NCBI GenBank assembly: GCA_024362935.1
Contig: JANCRA010000010.1
Coordinates: 11,524,501-11,588,500, forward strand
Source of the DNA: Setophaga petechia
Lineage: Eukaryota; Chordata; Aves; Passeriformes; Parulidae
Reading direction: 5' to 3'
DNA: 64,000 nt
Of this stretch, positions 27,101 to 41,200 are shown in pieces (the first letter of the stretch is position 1; every line of letters begins with the position of its first letter). A model generated the notes under the pieces. It ran no database searches. It saw only the letters and a list, made by a program, of their open reading frames with translations, and had not been told where the DNA came from. Both the position numbers and the translations under genes were made by a program.

Positions 27101-30100
27101 CACGTTCTGCTGTGAAATACATTGCTGGCTGCATTCTGTTTGCATCTTCTCATTTCCCACTCTTTCCTCTTCGCAGCTTCAGAAGTTTGTGAGAGAACAC
27201 AAAGCAGAAGCTACAGCACGTTATCCACAGACACCAAAGCAAGAGCCCTTCTGAAGTCTCATATCAAAGGAAGGACAAGCAGAATGTCTTCAAAGCACAA
27301 AGGTATTTTGTTCTGTTTTCTTCCCATATGGTAGAAATTGTCATAATTATTTGTTCTATTTGCTGGACAAATTGCAATGGATCAAAACCTATTTTTCAAA
27401 TACTGTTGTTGGATTTGACTCTCACGCATTACTAGCAATTATTTGCATTTCTTGGTTAGTTTTCCTCAATAAATATTATACCTATATCTTATGCTAAATT
27501 ACACTTATTTCTTAAAGCGAATAAAATTCCAGTAACAAACCCATTCAACACACAGGAGAGCCAGCTGAGTTATTAGCAACAAGCCTTACTGTTGAGTGGC
27601 TAATTAGGGTGCTTGAAGTCAGTATCCAGGATTGAAACAGATCCCAGTTTCCTTTTGCTGGGACAGCCTGCAGATGTACCTGAGATCCCTATGCACACTG
27701 GAAACAGCAATAGTACTTTGCAAACTCTGCCTTTCCAAATCCTTTCCAGTGATCAAATCCGCATTTTGAATTTACAGCCTTTGGTTCTCAGGAATTAATA
27801 TGCTGACACCCTCCCCATGCAGGTTTTCCATCTGTGCCAATGGACACAATACCCTGTAATGAGCACTGATGGAGTTCTTTTGTGCATGTGTGTGTTTGTG
27901 GCTACTTTTAAACATGAAATGGCTGCAATAGGCAAACCATTTCCACATGGAGGCTGGCATTCCAGATACACGTGTAGGGCTGCTCAATTGTGCTAATCCA
28001 AAATGCATTGTAAGCATGTAATTATGCCCTTGCATATGCAAAGGGAAAGGACTGCAAGTGCAACCTGTGCTGGTTCAGCTGCTTTTAAACTATATTGTCC
28101 CTAGTGCTGTTAAGCTGGTCTGTTAGAGAAATGAGCCCCTAGTGCTCCAAGTTTTACTTGTATATGATTTTCCATCTACCTCTTAAAATGGACTGTGCTA
28201 TTTTCTAAATCTCTTGTGCATTCTCCAAAAGCATTTGGAAGAGGAAGCTCCCATGTAAATGGGGACTGCAATGCTTCAAATTTGCTAGCACTGTGTTCCT
28301 GATTTGCATTTTAGAGTCAGGCAAAGATAAAATCGGTTACACCTGCATCAGAGCAGAAAAATTACAATAAAATTCAGCGTCCATTATCATCAGCAGGAAG
28401 TTTTCCTCTGGCTGAAATTAACAGTATTTTATTTGGTTCGATAGTTGGAATTGAAAACCTTCACCGAGTTTGATTTTCATCTCCTTCTCCAGCCCAGGGA
28501 ACCTTTACTGGCCTCGATACCCACCAGCAAAGTCCTTGCAGTTTGTACTAGATACCCCTTAGTGTGTGCTAACACAGGGCTGGCACTGAAATGTGTTAAC
28601 ACCCCCAATTAAAGCAGCATTTGCTCTGATGGGCTCCTCCTCTGAGGCTTGATTCACCTGAGAGCTGAGGTAGAGATTAACTGTGGTCATGGGATTTTGC
28701 TAATCATTTCCTTGTCAAAAAGGAAGGCATCACCCTGCTGAGCCTTTCTCATGATGGAGGCTCACTGAGCTATTCCTTGGGGTATTTCAGAATTCATACA
28801 TTTACTTACTGTATTATTCTTTATGCCAGAAACATTATCTTCTCCTGTGCAGCCTTTTCCCCTACTCCTTAATGCCTCATTAGAGAGGTGCCACTCTTAG
28901 GACAGGACAATATTCCTCTAAATTTATCAAGAAAAATTTTAAGAGCTAATCAATTTTTTTTAACTGATAAGCTATTTGATTGCTTATCTCATATTGTTTC
29001 TGATTGCACAGCTTCCACTGACAGATTCATAGAATACAGCACAAAAACAATTTGCCACCAGTTTATGTACAGTCCACAGACTGCAGTGTAATGCAGAGAG
29101 ATTCCTAAGGCAGTTTTAACTGGGAACCAATAATATTAGAACTCCCCACAAACTAAATTGACCCTTTCAGAATACATCTTTGTGGTGCCAAAGACAGATG
29201 GCTGCTGGTTGTCAAGCTAGATATTTTTAAATTAACCCAGTTGTTACTGTACCCCACTGAAGAATATGCACTCACCCAAAAGAAAAGTCTTCATGTGAAA
29301 AATGAAAGAGGTTCTTGTTCAATCAGAGGAATAAATGGTACCAGTTAGGGAATGCATGCAGCATGTCAGAAACCAATAACTCAGCTGATTGCCTTATTAT
29401 TTCCAGCAGGGAGGGGGAGGTGAACAAAATGGCCCTGAACTTCTCTAGAAGCATAATAGCTGTTTATTTCTTACTGTGTTTTTATTGTCATTTTCTAAAC
29501 AGAGTAACTGTGGGGCAAGGTAACTTCAGAAAGAGCACAAATAATCAGGTACAAAACTGACAAAGCACTCAGTGACTTTTTGCAAAAAAAACCCTTACAA
29601 CCATTACCTTTTAATGAGGCATTCAGCTGCCAGTCCAGGGGATCTCCCACCAAATATTTTTCCTGTATAGTTAATAGAAAAGTAGTTTTCCAGGACCTAT
29701 TGATGCATCTTTTCAAAAATTTCAGAGCTACTACATTTTCAAGCATTTATGAAACCTTCACAGGGTGGCTTAAGGAACTTCTATTTAACCTCTTTTAATC
29801 CTGTCTTTATCAGAGACAGCCCTGAAGGTACAAAACATTTCCATTTTATTTAAACTCTGCCCAGCTATTTCAGCTAAATCCAATTTCATATTCAATTTCC
29901 AATAGCAAAACTAAGTTCTCAGCAAATAGAAAGGAAGAAGGAAAAATCAGAGGGGAGTAAAATTCAATTGTCAAGCTTAGAAGAAGAGCATTATGGAAAA
30001 CAAGAAATCATGAACTTCAACCTCCTCTCTTAAAGCAATGTTAACACTGACAGGTTGGTAACAAAGGAACTGAGGATATCAGACTCTCTGAGCACTGTTT

Positions 30101-33100
30101 TTCTGTGTTCCCAGATGCAGTAGTTGAGAATTATTCCTGTGAGAAAGTATATTTTTTCCTCTATGGAAATGGATGTCTCAGGACTCTTTCCAAAGAACTG
30201 AATACAAAAACCAACAACCAAAAAAGTCTCAAATTTAAAACAATTCTCATCTACAGCCAAGTGATGGAATCTCACATTAACCAGGCTATTCATTATCTAC
30301 AATGTATACAACATGTGAGATTTCAAATTGGCAGAAAAAGCCCCCTTGCTGTGTCAGACAACTCTGGCCACTTTGTGCTCCATCATTCAACAATTCACAT
30401 CATCCAGAAGCCACTGGCTTCCTCATTCATTTTTAGGGAACCATCACAAATGCAAGTGGAGACACAGGGAACCATAGCTAACACCACAAAGATTGTCTTG
30501 ATCTCAGGTTCTCTGGGTAGAGCAGCTGAAAAACTGAGCTGGTGCTCTGCTCCTGCAGGAGCCCCCACATGAAATGGGGCTGACATCTGGGGAGCTCAGG
30601 CAGGGTGCAGAAGAGGGCATAGGGGTTTAGGTCATTGGGCCTGTGCTCAACTGATGCTCCTGGACCTGTGGGCAGAAGGGGTGGGTGGAGGCCCCAGGTG
30701 ATGCTGCTCAGGGTGATCAAGAGTTATTAGTGCCTCAGGGTACTGACAGTGTTATTTTTTACCCTATAACTGAGTCCTCAGATCACAATAGCAAGCAATA
30801 TGTGCTCCTAATAGTGCCTCTTTCAATTTTTATCAAAGGAACCTGGGAAATGGGTTAAAAAAAAAAAAAAAAAAGAACTCTTCAACAAGCAAATGAAATC
30901 CAAGATTTGTCTCCTGTAAAGTAATTCATTATTAAATTGATCTCTGGAATGCACAATGAATTTAATAGTGCTAATCTCTTATGTAACATTTCCCTTCATT
31001 ACCAGTACTCAAGCTGAGTCCCAGCAGTTCTATTTCTCTCTCATCCTCTGCTAAGCAGGGCAGGATGGCAGAGAAACGAGGCAGCCATAAAGCAGCCCTG
31101 GCAGGCACTTCCAAAGGTGAAACCAAGGAGCACTGTCATCCTTTGCTAACCCAGAGCACAGCAGATGAGGTAATGCAGCTTGTAGAAGACGTGAGGGCAT
31201 AAGATTGATTAGAAGCAGGGCTGAAAAATCAGATTATTGTCTTCCTAAGCATGGTCAATGTTTCAGTTTCAGCTCCTTTTCTCATAAAATGCCTTTTTTG
31301 ACTTCCTTTGAAAATACTTAAGTGTGTAGAAAGCAGTTTCAATCTCATCTATTGGACCAATTTATCTGCCTATTTTTGTCCCTTCCTGCACATGGACACT
31401 TTGGAGGCTGTTGCACAGGTACAAAAGCTCAGAATCAGACCCATAAGCTGCTACTTGTCAGAAGTCCAAAGCATATTTATAAATAGACATGTTTATTTTA
31501 AAAGAAAGTGTTTTTCAAATGCACAGTTAATATTCAAGCATGAAAGCTAAAATGTTTCCTTCCAGCTCCTCCTACACACACTTTCTTTTCCAGAGAGACC
31601 CCAAAGTACATATTCAAATAAGTATTTTTTGATCAAGACGTTCAGTATTTAATTGAACCTCATTTAACTGTTTAAATCTTCTAAAAGAAGCTTTCAGCAA
31701 GAGCCCAGGGGAAAAAACCCAAGTTGTAAGAGGTAGGATGCCAGTCTGAGCAGGATAAACAAAAATTCTTTGGTTCCTAAATCTTCCCTAATAGGATTTC
31801 TCATCTAAGGCCTTCAATACATTATTATTTATAAAGCAGGAATTATACAGCATAAAAGCAACACATGGTTGAAGCTGTCATAGTGATACAGCTTTTTTTT
31901 TACCAGTGACCTGTATTTCAGAGACACTAGTTCTACTGAGTGTGTTTTAACAGAAGTAATGAATATGGCATTCAAATGGACTCATTTGGATAAATTTTCC
32001 TAATTTGTATGTTGGCTGTGATAAGTTTTCAGAGAAGTCGCTGGAAAGGGTATTTTTTTAAAGTGACAGATTAAAATGCATGACCTTAAATAGAGCCCTC
32101 CCATCTGGTTTTCTTCCAAAAGCGTCTCAATTGCCTCTGTCATTAAGAACACAATACTGCTCTTTCTTGGGCTTTCCAACAAATATAGTTATGCTCCTGG
32201 GAAAATATGGAGAGAAAGAGCTGAGAGCAGTGAAAGGAGATGAATAGGAGAAAGGATTTTGAGCCTTAGGAAATGCTGTTCATTTACTTATGAGGATTAT
32301 GTATGGTGTATAAATAGCATGAGAGTCTCTAGGAACATTGCACAACAAACAGACAATTATGGTGCAGGATTGCTGATTAAAACACACGGTACAGGTTCTC
32401 GAACAATGCTATTACTCAGACCAAAAACTCTGATCTACTTCTCATTTTCCTTCCATCAACTTGACTCTACAATAATTCCTTTTAAGTCATTAGGGTTTTA
32501 CAAGCTGGAGCTGGCAATTAGTCTGGGAAGGGTTTTTGGACAGTGACTACATACTCTGTGCTGTGCCAATAGGACTTTTCAGAAATTAACACTTCAAAGG
32601 CTAAGCATCAGATTCTGACCTGGGTGAGAATAAAGTGATCTTAACACAACTGCCATCAGCAGACTACTTACTACAGATTTACACCTACATGGATGACAGC
32701 AAAAATTAAACTTGTCTATCAAAGAGTCTGCTACTTTACCTTATTCAAAGCTTATTCCATCAATTCTTTCTGCTTCATATTTATGATAGAAATTGCATTT
32801 ATACATCACAGACATTAGAGAGGATCAACTTTCTCTGCAACAATTTTTCATCTGTGCTCTAGAGTCCCACAACGTGCTGATATCTGTGTAAGAGATCCTG
32901 CTGGAAAGAGCTGACAACCTTACTTCATTTAAGGACTTTGTTCTCAAGACTTGCTTGAAAGAAATCTCTCTCTGCATCACTATGTGCCCAGCTAGAACGC
33001 TCTCTTTATTTCATGTTTTTACTCCTGGGAAGCAGGGTGTGGTTCTCCAGGCATACAGAAGACATCTTGCATCTTACCTCTTTCTACCTTGCCTCCCTTC

Positions 33101-36100
33101 CTTTCCTTCCTCTGCCTCCAGCAGCCCCAGGGGATCCCCTTAGTTGACTGCAGGATGCCCATGGAGATGGTGCACCCCAAAAGGAACATGAATGGCAGGA
33201 GAAGTGGGAGATCCCTGTGGGAATCCAAGCAATGTTATTCCATGCTTCTGAATGGCCCCTTCACAGAGTGTCCCCTGACTGGGGCTGCACAGCAGCCTGT
33301 CAGATGTGCAAGTTCTGTGCACACACACTTCACCACGAGAAACTCCCACTAGGATTAGGGGGGTATCAACAGCAGAGGCTCAACAAAAGCCTCTCTCTCA
33401 CCTATAGCACAAAAGCTGAGACATTATGCCTGAGCTATCTCTGAGGCCACTACATGAGAGCAACCTATGACCTATCACAGCTGAGACAGCCACCGTACAC
33501 AGAGTATCCCCACACAATTTGAGAAGGCTTCAACCCATACACAGTGACACCATACCACATCAGAAAGCTTCAAGTGTCTGCCCATACCAAGCACCATCCT
33601 AGCACTCCAGAAGGCTGCAAGTATCTGCTTTTTATTGCTCTTCAGCTCAGCCTTTTATCCCCTCCTGTTGATGCCCTGCACCTGTGTGCCCTCTGCTCCC
33701 TTTGGTGGTTGGTCAGTGCCCCTGGGCACTCCCTGGCTCATTGCTGGCAGTGCTGCTCACCTGCTGCTCACAGCTGTGCCCATTGGGGATGATGAGGCTG
33801 GGCCACAGCCCCACTGCCAATTACCACAAATACCTACAATTACCCCCTTCAGAATGTGTCTTTTTGCACAAATCATCCTTGACAGCATCTTTCTAGACTC
33901 CCAGGGTGCCTGACACTCCTTATGAAGCAGGGTGGTGTCCAAGGGATGCACAGTTTTGGAGAGCCTGCAGTGGTTTTACCATCCTCATGAGAGTTGCTAT
34001 TCTTTGCTCTGCCACTATAAATCTCTATTCTTTCCATCCCCATTATCTCTTGAACATCATCTCCATGATCAAGTGCCATATCAGGCAGATAAGGAGCACT
34101 TTCACTGCCTTCCTCAATGCCATGAGCTGCCTGTTCCCCCAGCTGGAGTTACCATCACAACTGTGTCCAAAGGGGAGCTGGACCCACCTCACAACCCAGG
34201 AGCCTCAGAACTCACAAGGTAGCATGGACCTGTCACCACAGATAAACCATGGAATGATTTTTTTTCTTTCTGTGTGAGGTTTAATTACAGTTGGTGAGTG
34301 TGCGTTTACAGCTGGAGACGAGGCCTCATGTAGCGTCTGCAGAGTAGGATGCCAGTATCACGTCTGTATCACTGTTTCCAGCCAGAGGTCATTTGGAAAT
34401 TGCTTCATCACTTTGAGAGGTCTTAGAAAATGCTTTAATGTCTCTACAGAGTTTTCAAACTGTGATGGTTAACATTTAGCAACAATGTTGTCTTCTTAAT
34501 TTTAACAGATAAATCTCTGTTTCCACCAATACTCTTGCAGGTGAATTTAAACCAGCATATTCAAAGGCAGAATTTGTTGACCAGTTATTTTCTGCTCAGA
34601 CTTGTCTTTCAATTAAAAAATTAGTTGTAATATTATTTGACTTCCCAAGAAAAAAAGACTTATGCAACTATATGTGTAGTGTCTCTCTACATTTACATTA
34701 TTTTCTCTACCTTACACAGCTTTTGTGCCTGTTGGCCAGTTTCAACTAAATTTTACAGATTTATGAACATTAAAGTTTTTACAAGTTTTGTGAAAACTGG
34801 CAGTAAGAAGGTTGTGAAAGCAGCCCAGACCTAGGTCAAAATGTCCCCTCTGCAACTGATATTCCTGCTACCTGATGGTAAATGATCTGTGTCTGCACTT
34901 GCTGCAGTTACACCTTGAGTGGGCAGAGCATCAGAAGGGAGGCAGGCTCAGAAATGTAATGGTAAAAATAGCCCAATCTCTCTCAAAAATCTGCTACCTG
35001 GAGCAGTGTGTCAGCTTAGTTACCCTTGGTATAAATCACAAGCAAGTTTGTCCATTACAGTGGAATTAGCCCAGATTTACACTGTTAAAACTGAGCACAC
35101 CAGTGGCATTATGAATGTTTAGTTAGACTTAGTGGCAAGAGTGAAGGGTCCAATGCAGCAGACTGTTCACCTAAGCATTAAGTGCATTGGCTTCCTTAGA
35201 GATGGGCTCAAATAAAGACTGCCATGGGAAGGTGTGTGAACCAGCAAAGTGATGGAGACAGAGCAAAACCCTGTTACCACCCACATGCAAATCAGATTGT
35301 AGGAAAGGTTCTCTCTCCCACACACACATAATTACTGGTATTGGCCAGCAGGTAAGAAAGAATTCAAGCTATTCAGTGTTCACCTCCCCGAATACTGCAG
35401 CACTGGCTGCTACACGTACAAAAACAAGGCTTTTTATTTTTTTTAATTAGCAAAATGCTTCTGAAAGTCCATGAGACCACAAATTTTCCTCAATGCCATT
35501 TAAACAGGCATTTTTTGGATTTAAGGCTATGTTTTGTGTTCAATCTGTACATTTCATTGCTGTAATCACTCACATATGCTTCTTGCTTTGTGAGATTTTG
35601 AGGGAAGAAAATGGATGCAGTTTTCCCCATTAGCCACTCCTTTTCCCCGTGCCAGTGTCAGGCTTGCTGGTAAGAAGACTGTCAATTTGTTTTATCACAT
35701 GCATCCCAAGGCAGCTGCTTTTTTTTTTGCTCCCTGACTCCCTGTGTCATCACAGCCTTCGAGGTCTTGATCTGGGAGCAGTTCTTAGTGAGACACATGA
35801 ATGCTGCTGTTCTCTTCCCAGCTATTCCAGCTGCTTCTGCTGCCCCATTAGAGCATCAGTGTCAGTATAAATAATTACATGTATTTAACCTTTCACAAAG
35901 CATGAAGTCTCCATGTTTTCAAAGCACCTTTGAACCTGGGCAGCCAACACTCTCATTATTTAGCAGCACACTGACATTCTCTATTACTAACCTTTGACAA
36001 TAATGACCCAACTTTCTGTTTGCAAAACTCACTTTTTCATATGAGCTTCTTTCACCCTTCCTCCTGGTCGTGCCTATGGGCCTCTCTCAAATCACTTAAG

Positions 36101-38148
36101 AGAAAGAAGTTTCTCTAAAAGAAGACAAATGCAGCATTAAAGTCACTTCACCTTTCCTGCACACCTCCCTTTCTGTATTATGAGCCAAGAGCAAACTGCC
36201 TTATCCCTGGTGTGTAACAACCCAGACAAAGCCAGAACACCCTGATATAGGAGGTATATTAAGTTGATAACACTGTATTCTTGTGTTCACTTTGATCAGC
36301 TTGTAAGCAGGAGTAGTTTGAAGCAGAGGGGATGGAAATGTCCTGAGGTGCTGATAGAATTGCTGCTTTCTTCATCCCTAAAGCTGCCCCTGAGACCATG
36401 GGAGCATGGAAGGGCATGAATCACTCACAGCCCACCTGTAGATTGACTGGAAGAACTTTCTTCCTTGCTTGCCCAAGAACTTTCCAGTCATATATCTATC
36501 TACAATAAGATTTTAGGGCAAAATATTTTGGGGTAGGTAGGAGATTATTGAACTAATTTGCACAAATTATGAAACCTATGGTCAAAGTAATGTTTTGAAA
36601 CAAAAAACCTGAAAGGATTCAATCAAAAACTGACAAAAAGAAAGATTTAGATTTTTTAAAAAGGCACTGTGTTGAGGTAGGTGGAAGAGAAATACTCACT
36701 GAGTTTTGTCCAGAGACACTCATGATGTTGATTTTGAGAAATCAAAATTTTCTTTATCCTTATGCCTTTCCTTCAGGATGCTGCATTTATTCCTCAACAT
36801 TTCACTGCTCACCTGTGAAATGGTGCTTCAAGGCTTCTCTACTCACCTTTTAAAATTCATTATTACACTGGCACCCCAAAGTATCTTTGTTGCATGAATC
36901 CAGAACACTAGACAATCACATAATTTAATCCGCATAAATTACAGAAGGAAGAAATAATGTGGGGAACAAATAATTTATAAAAATACTCCCCATTTATTGC
37001 CGGCTGTGGTCTATGTACAAATCACAGGTGGGACAGGACTGCTGAGGAACACACCTTGAGCTGTTTTATTTTCCAGCATCAGTCTCATTACACGATTGTA
37101 ACAATGGGAAGATGCCATCAGCTCACATCCCAGGCAGCAGAAAAAAAACCTAATGTTACAATTCACTTTATAAGTTTTTTGACCAATCTCACAAAGTAAA
37201 ATCACATTGACAGTAGTTCTATCTAACCACTATAAGCACATGTAGTTTTGGTTAAAGCAATGCTTGCTTATTTCGAATTCAATACCTGCTTGTAAGCCTG
37301 GGAACACAAAGCACAGAGCTCCATTACTAAGCTTAGAACTTCCTAATATCTCACTAGATATACTTTTCTGCAGCTTAGGGAGTTATTCTAGACAAGCAGG
37401 AGTTATCCTAGACATTACTCCCCATTTAGTATGAGGTACTTTACCCTACAGTACGTAACAAAGCGTGAGATATTTCACTTCACTAAGGCAAATTGCTGGA
37501 AAGAAGAAAAAGTAATGGTCCTATCTGTTAAAAATCTGTTTCCTCTTACCCAAGACATAAATCTCCCCATTGACTACGGCTGTGCTGAAGCGGTACTTGG
37601 AGAACTTCATTGGGGCTCTCTCCACCCATTTGTCTTGGCCCGGGTCGTAGCGAAACGTTCGGTTACTCAATCGATCCGGCTCCTCGTCAGGCAGATCCAT
37701 CTGCATGAAATATGACAGCCATGTAATAACACAACATTTGGAGCCCTCCACACATGCCTGCAGGCAGTTAATCACAGCAGACAGCTCGGCAGATAAATAG
37801 CACAAACACATCAATTACAGCTGGGGGGGATTGTACTCCCCAGGGTTTAGCAGCACCCATGGCTGGTGGCTGGGAGTCTGTGTAGAAGGAAAGGAATAAG
37901 TGGATGTCTATATCCTGCAGCAATAGAGCCAAAGATATGGGTCCTAACAATACATTCAGGGTTAGGGTTAAAGTTCCCAGCTCTGGAAGAACATACCCCC
38001 TTCCACAAGGCTGCTGTGCAGTCCTAATAATAATGAGGGAAAACCAGTCTGTCTTTATTTCCCTGATAAATGTTGAAATCTCTTTCCACTATTACTCAAA
38101 CTGTACCATGAGTCGCAGTCAGGTACTTTGCTGGCCTTTCTCAGTCAC

Positions 38149-38222
<74 letters not shown>

Positions 38223-41200
38223 ATGTGTATACATATGTGTATGTATATTTGTGTGTGTTTATTTATATATATTGATATATCTTATCCTAAAATACATCTG
38301 CATATTTATTTAGTCAGCCTAACCACTGTAATGTTGTTGTTCAACAGCTGTAGCTTCAATACTTTTCCTAATAAGCTCCTAACCCCCTCGCTACATCTTT
38401 GCTGCCATAACACTTTTTATACTCACTCCTACTCCTCTTGTTCCCTCTAATCTTCTTCCCCCTTCTCTGCCTGTCTTATACAATACAGGGAATTCAGATG
38501 CTGTTTTCTGGGTATGACACCCTTGAATGTTAGCAGTGGGATGTGGAGGGAGGATTCTGAAATATTTTGGGATGAAAGTTTTCACATAGAGAGAGTGAGA
38601 AAGAGAGAAATACTTTGCTTACTTGATGGCATTACATGTGTCCTTGTTTTCTTGTTATTTTTCTTCCCCAAAAAACCTTTCCAACACTAATGCCATGGAC
38701 AAGATAGTAGGAGGCAAACTAGAGAGTAAATATAAAGCCCCTTGGTTATTCCCTGTAAGTGCCCGGGGCATGTTCTTTCTCTGTGGTAAGTGTGAAACGC
38801 TAATTTATTCACTGAAAGAGGGGTATTTGGAAGCTGAGTATTTTCAGCACAGACTAAACATGTACTTAGGAGAAGACACCACTTGACATGCTGTAAATTC
38901 ACATCCAACCTCATTTTTGTGGTAATGTTCTCCTTGGAGTGCACCCTGTTCTCTCTGTGTACAGAATGCATAACTTCCAGCAGCCCTTCCCTGTGTCTCA
39001 GGGGTCTGAAATCTTCCTCTCAGCCTCACCAAACAGTTTCTTCAATTTTAACAGCCCCCAGTTAGCAAGGTTGGAGTCACTTTGTGTTTGAACTGTGCTG
39101 GCATCAGGGGCCAGCCCAATGCTGAGCAGAGCAGCACTGCAATGAACAAGTCCTTGCCCTCCTAAGCTGTTATTTTATGTCCTGGCTTGACTTTGAATTG
39201 TCTTATTTCAATTACAAAGCCTGAGTGGGAAGGGTATTTTTCTCTGTCCTGTAATGGACACATGCATTTAGGGCACTCTGTCAATGCTGTTGTTAGTGTT
39301 TTTTCAGGATTGACAGAACATTCAGTGCTGCTCCTTCCAGCACAGGGACAGCCCCTGGCTTGGCCAGCTCATTTGCTTTCCCAGTGCAGCTGTGGTAACC
39401 CCACACAGGCAATCACTGCATCTGACAGGGGGAAGATAGATGGTACCAGAAGATTTCAGCACTCTTAATGCTGGTCTCAAAGCACTTTTTTGGGTACTTA
39501 AGCTAATTTATTCTGGTCTGTTCAGGTACACCAGAATCTTACAAAGCTGTGGGTTTTGATCAATTGCTGTTAATCTGCTCATCTCAAACCTATTTCTATA
39601 TAAACTCAGACACCCATGCATTGTTACTGATAGTACTGGTAGGCAGGTATCTACTTTAGGTGGGTTTAAAAAAAATATTCTTGGCTCAATATTCCTGACT
39701 TGTGCTTCTAAGCCACCTTTCCCTCTCACAATCTGTTCTGGAAAAAAGCTTAACAAAGCTGGTTGTCTGACTTCAACATCTATCTTTGTTATATGACATA
39801 TCTTTCAGTTCAAGTTTTTTTTACAGACAGATTGTTTCTACATTAAGTGTTTTCGTATTTTAGTTCTTTACATATGAGATACCATGGCACAGTTGTTTCT
39901 CTATCAGAAATACTCTCTGATCTTTCTGTTGCCTCCCTGGGGACTCCTGCACTCAAAATACTCAAAGAGGTGGAAGTCTTGTTAGCTGACTGCATTTCAC
40001 TTTTAAATACTTTAAACATCATTTATTTCAAGAGGACAGAAACCATTGAGTTGTGATGACAGTCTGAACATATTGCAACGAGCATTACAGATGCTCCACT
40101 TCATAGTCAAGTGAATGTGGGGCTTTTTCCTGAGCACTCAAATTTGAAATTCACCAAGCAATAAATAAAAATGGGCTAGACTCTGAAAAAAAGATATTTT
40201 GCACTGGGAACAAGTGGAGAAAGTGAGCACAGCCCTTGACATCCATCTTCCTTGTGGCATAGCTCTGTATAATCTCTGTACTACTGAACATGTATCTGTG
40301 GCCCTGCTGAAAATCCCTGTAAAAACTTTACATGGCCAAGCAATGCAACAGAAAAAAATAAATTGATTGGTTAACGGACTCTGCTTCCCAGAGAATGCTT
40401 TGACTTTTCATTTAAAATGTAATGCAATGAAAATCAAATGAATTAACTTTAGTTAACCAAGAAAGCTTCCTGAGAAAGCAAGGTGAACTTTAAATGTCAT
40501 ACAGAAATCTGTCCCTTAAGTGTACTTGTGCACACGCTTTTTGAAGACAGGGCACACTTAAGGGTCCCTGTATGATTAACTGCCATTATTTATTATATCT
40601 AGAAAAATTAGGAGGATGGTAAATAAGGAATAGAAAGGATGGAACCTATAATGACAAAGGAGATGTATTTTAAACTCTTACCCACTGTCGTCATCTCTGT
40701 AAATAAAATCTGCCCTTCCTGAAGTTGGTATTTATGAGGATGGCATAGATGGATATTATTCTTCTTCACCCCGTTTGATTTTCCTACAGAATATGTTTAA
40801 TCAGAGGAATGTGAGCAACTTATTCTTCTGTTACCACTGATGTGATTTCCCATGCAAGAAGCACTTTAAAATTACACAACAGTTCCTGTTAGTGCACAAA
40901 GCAAACAAAGTAAATGGGCACAATTCTCAACCTGTGGTGTCCATCCACCCAGCACGTACAGCTTGTCCTTCACTGTCACCACCACGTGGCAAGCCAGTGG
41001 CACTGGCAGAGGTGCTGTGCTTCTCCAGGTGCCTTGCTCCATGGAATACTTCTCCACACAGTTTGTGACCAGATACTGATTTTTCACTTTCATTTGCCCT
41101 CCTATTACATAGAGGTCGTTGTGGGCAGTGCCCAGTGCGTAGAGCTCACGGAGCTGAGTGCTGCACAGGCTGTGCCAAAAGTGGTTTCCTCGCTGGTGGT

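Larger units (their letters stand above)
27067..37549 (-). other. KBTBD12: KBTBD12 intron 3
   Basis: 10,483-bp intron, donor GTAAGAG, acceptor TTTTGCAG, splitting Gly498 after its first base. It holds an 18-base A run at 30857-30874 and a probable LTR near 33.3-33.9 kb. No other coding or RNA feature was recognised. Confidence 0.88.

Noticed and set aside
30105..30572. A 155-codon plus-strand reading frame in intron 3
   Set aside because: No homology or domain recognised; it lies inside a KBTBD12 intron on the opposite strand and fits chance expectation.
30857..30874. Processed pseudogene poly(A) tail
   Set aside because: No coding similarity or target duplication was seen around the A run.
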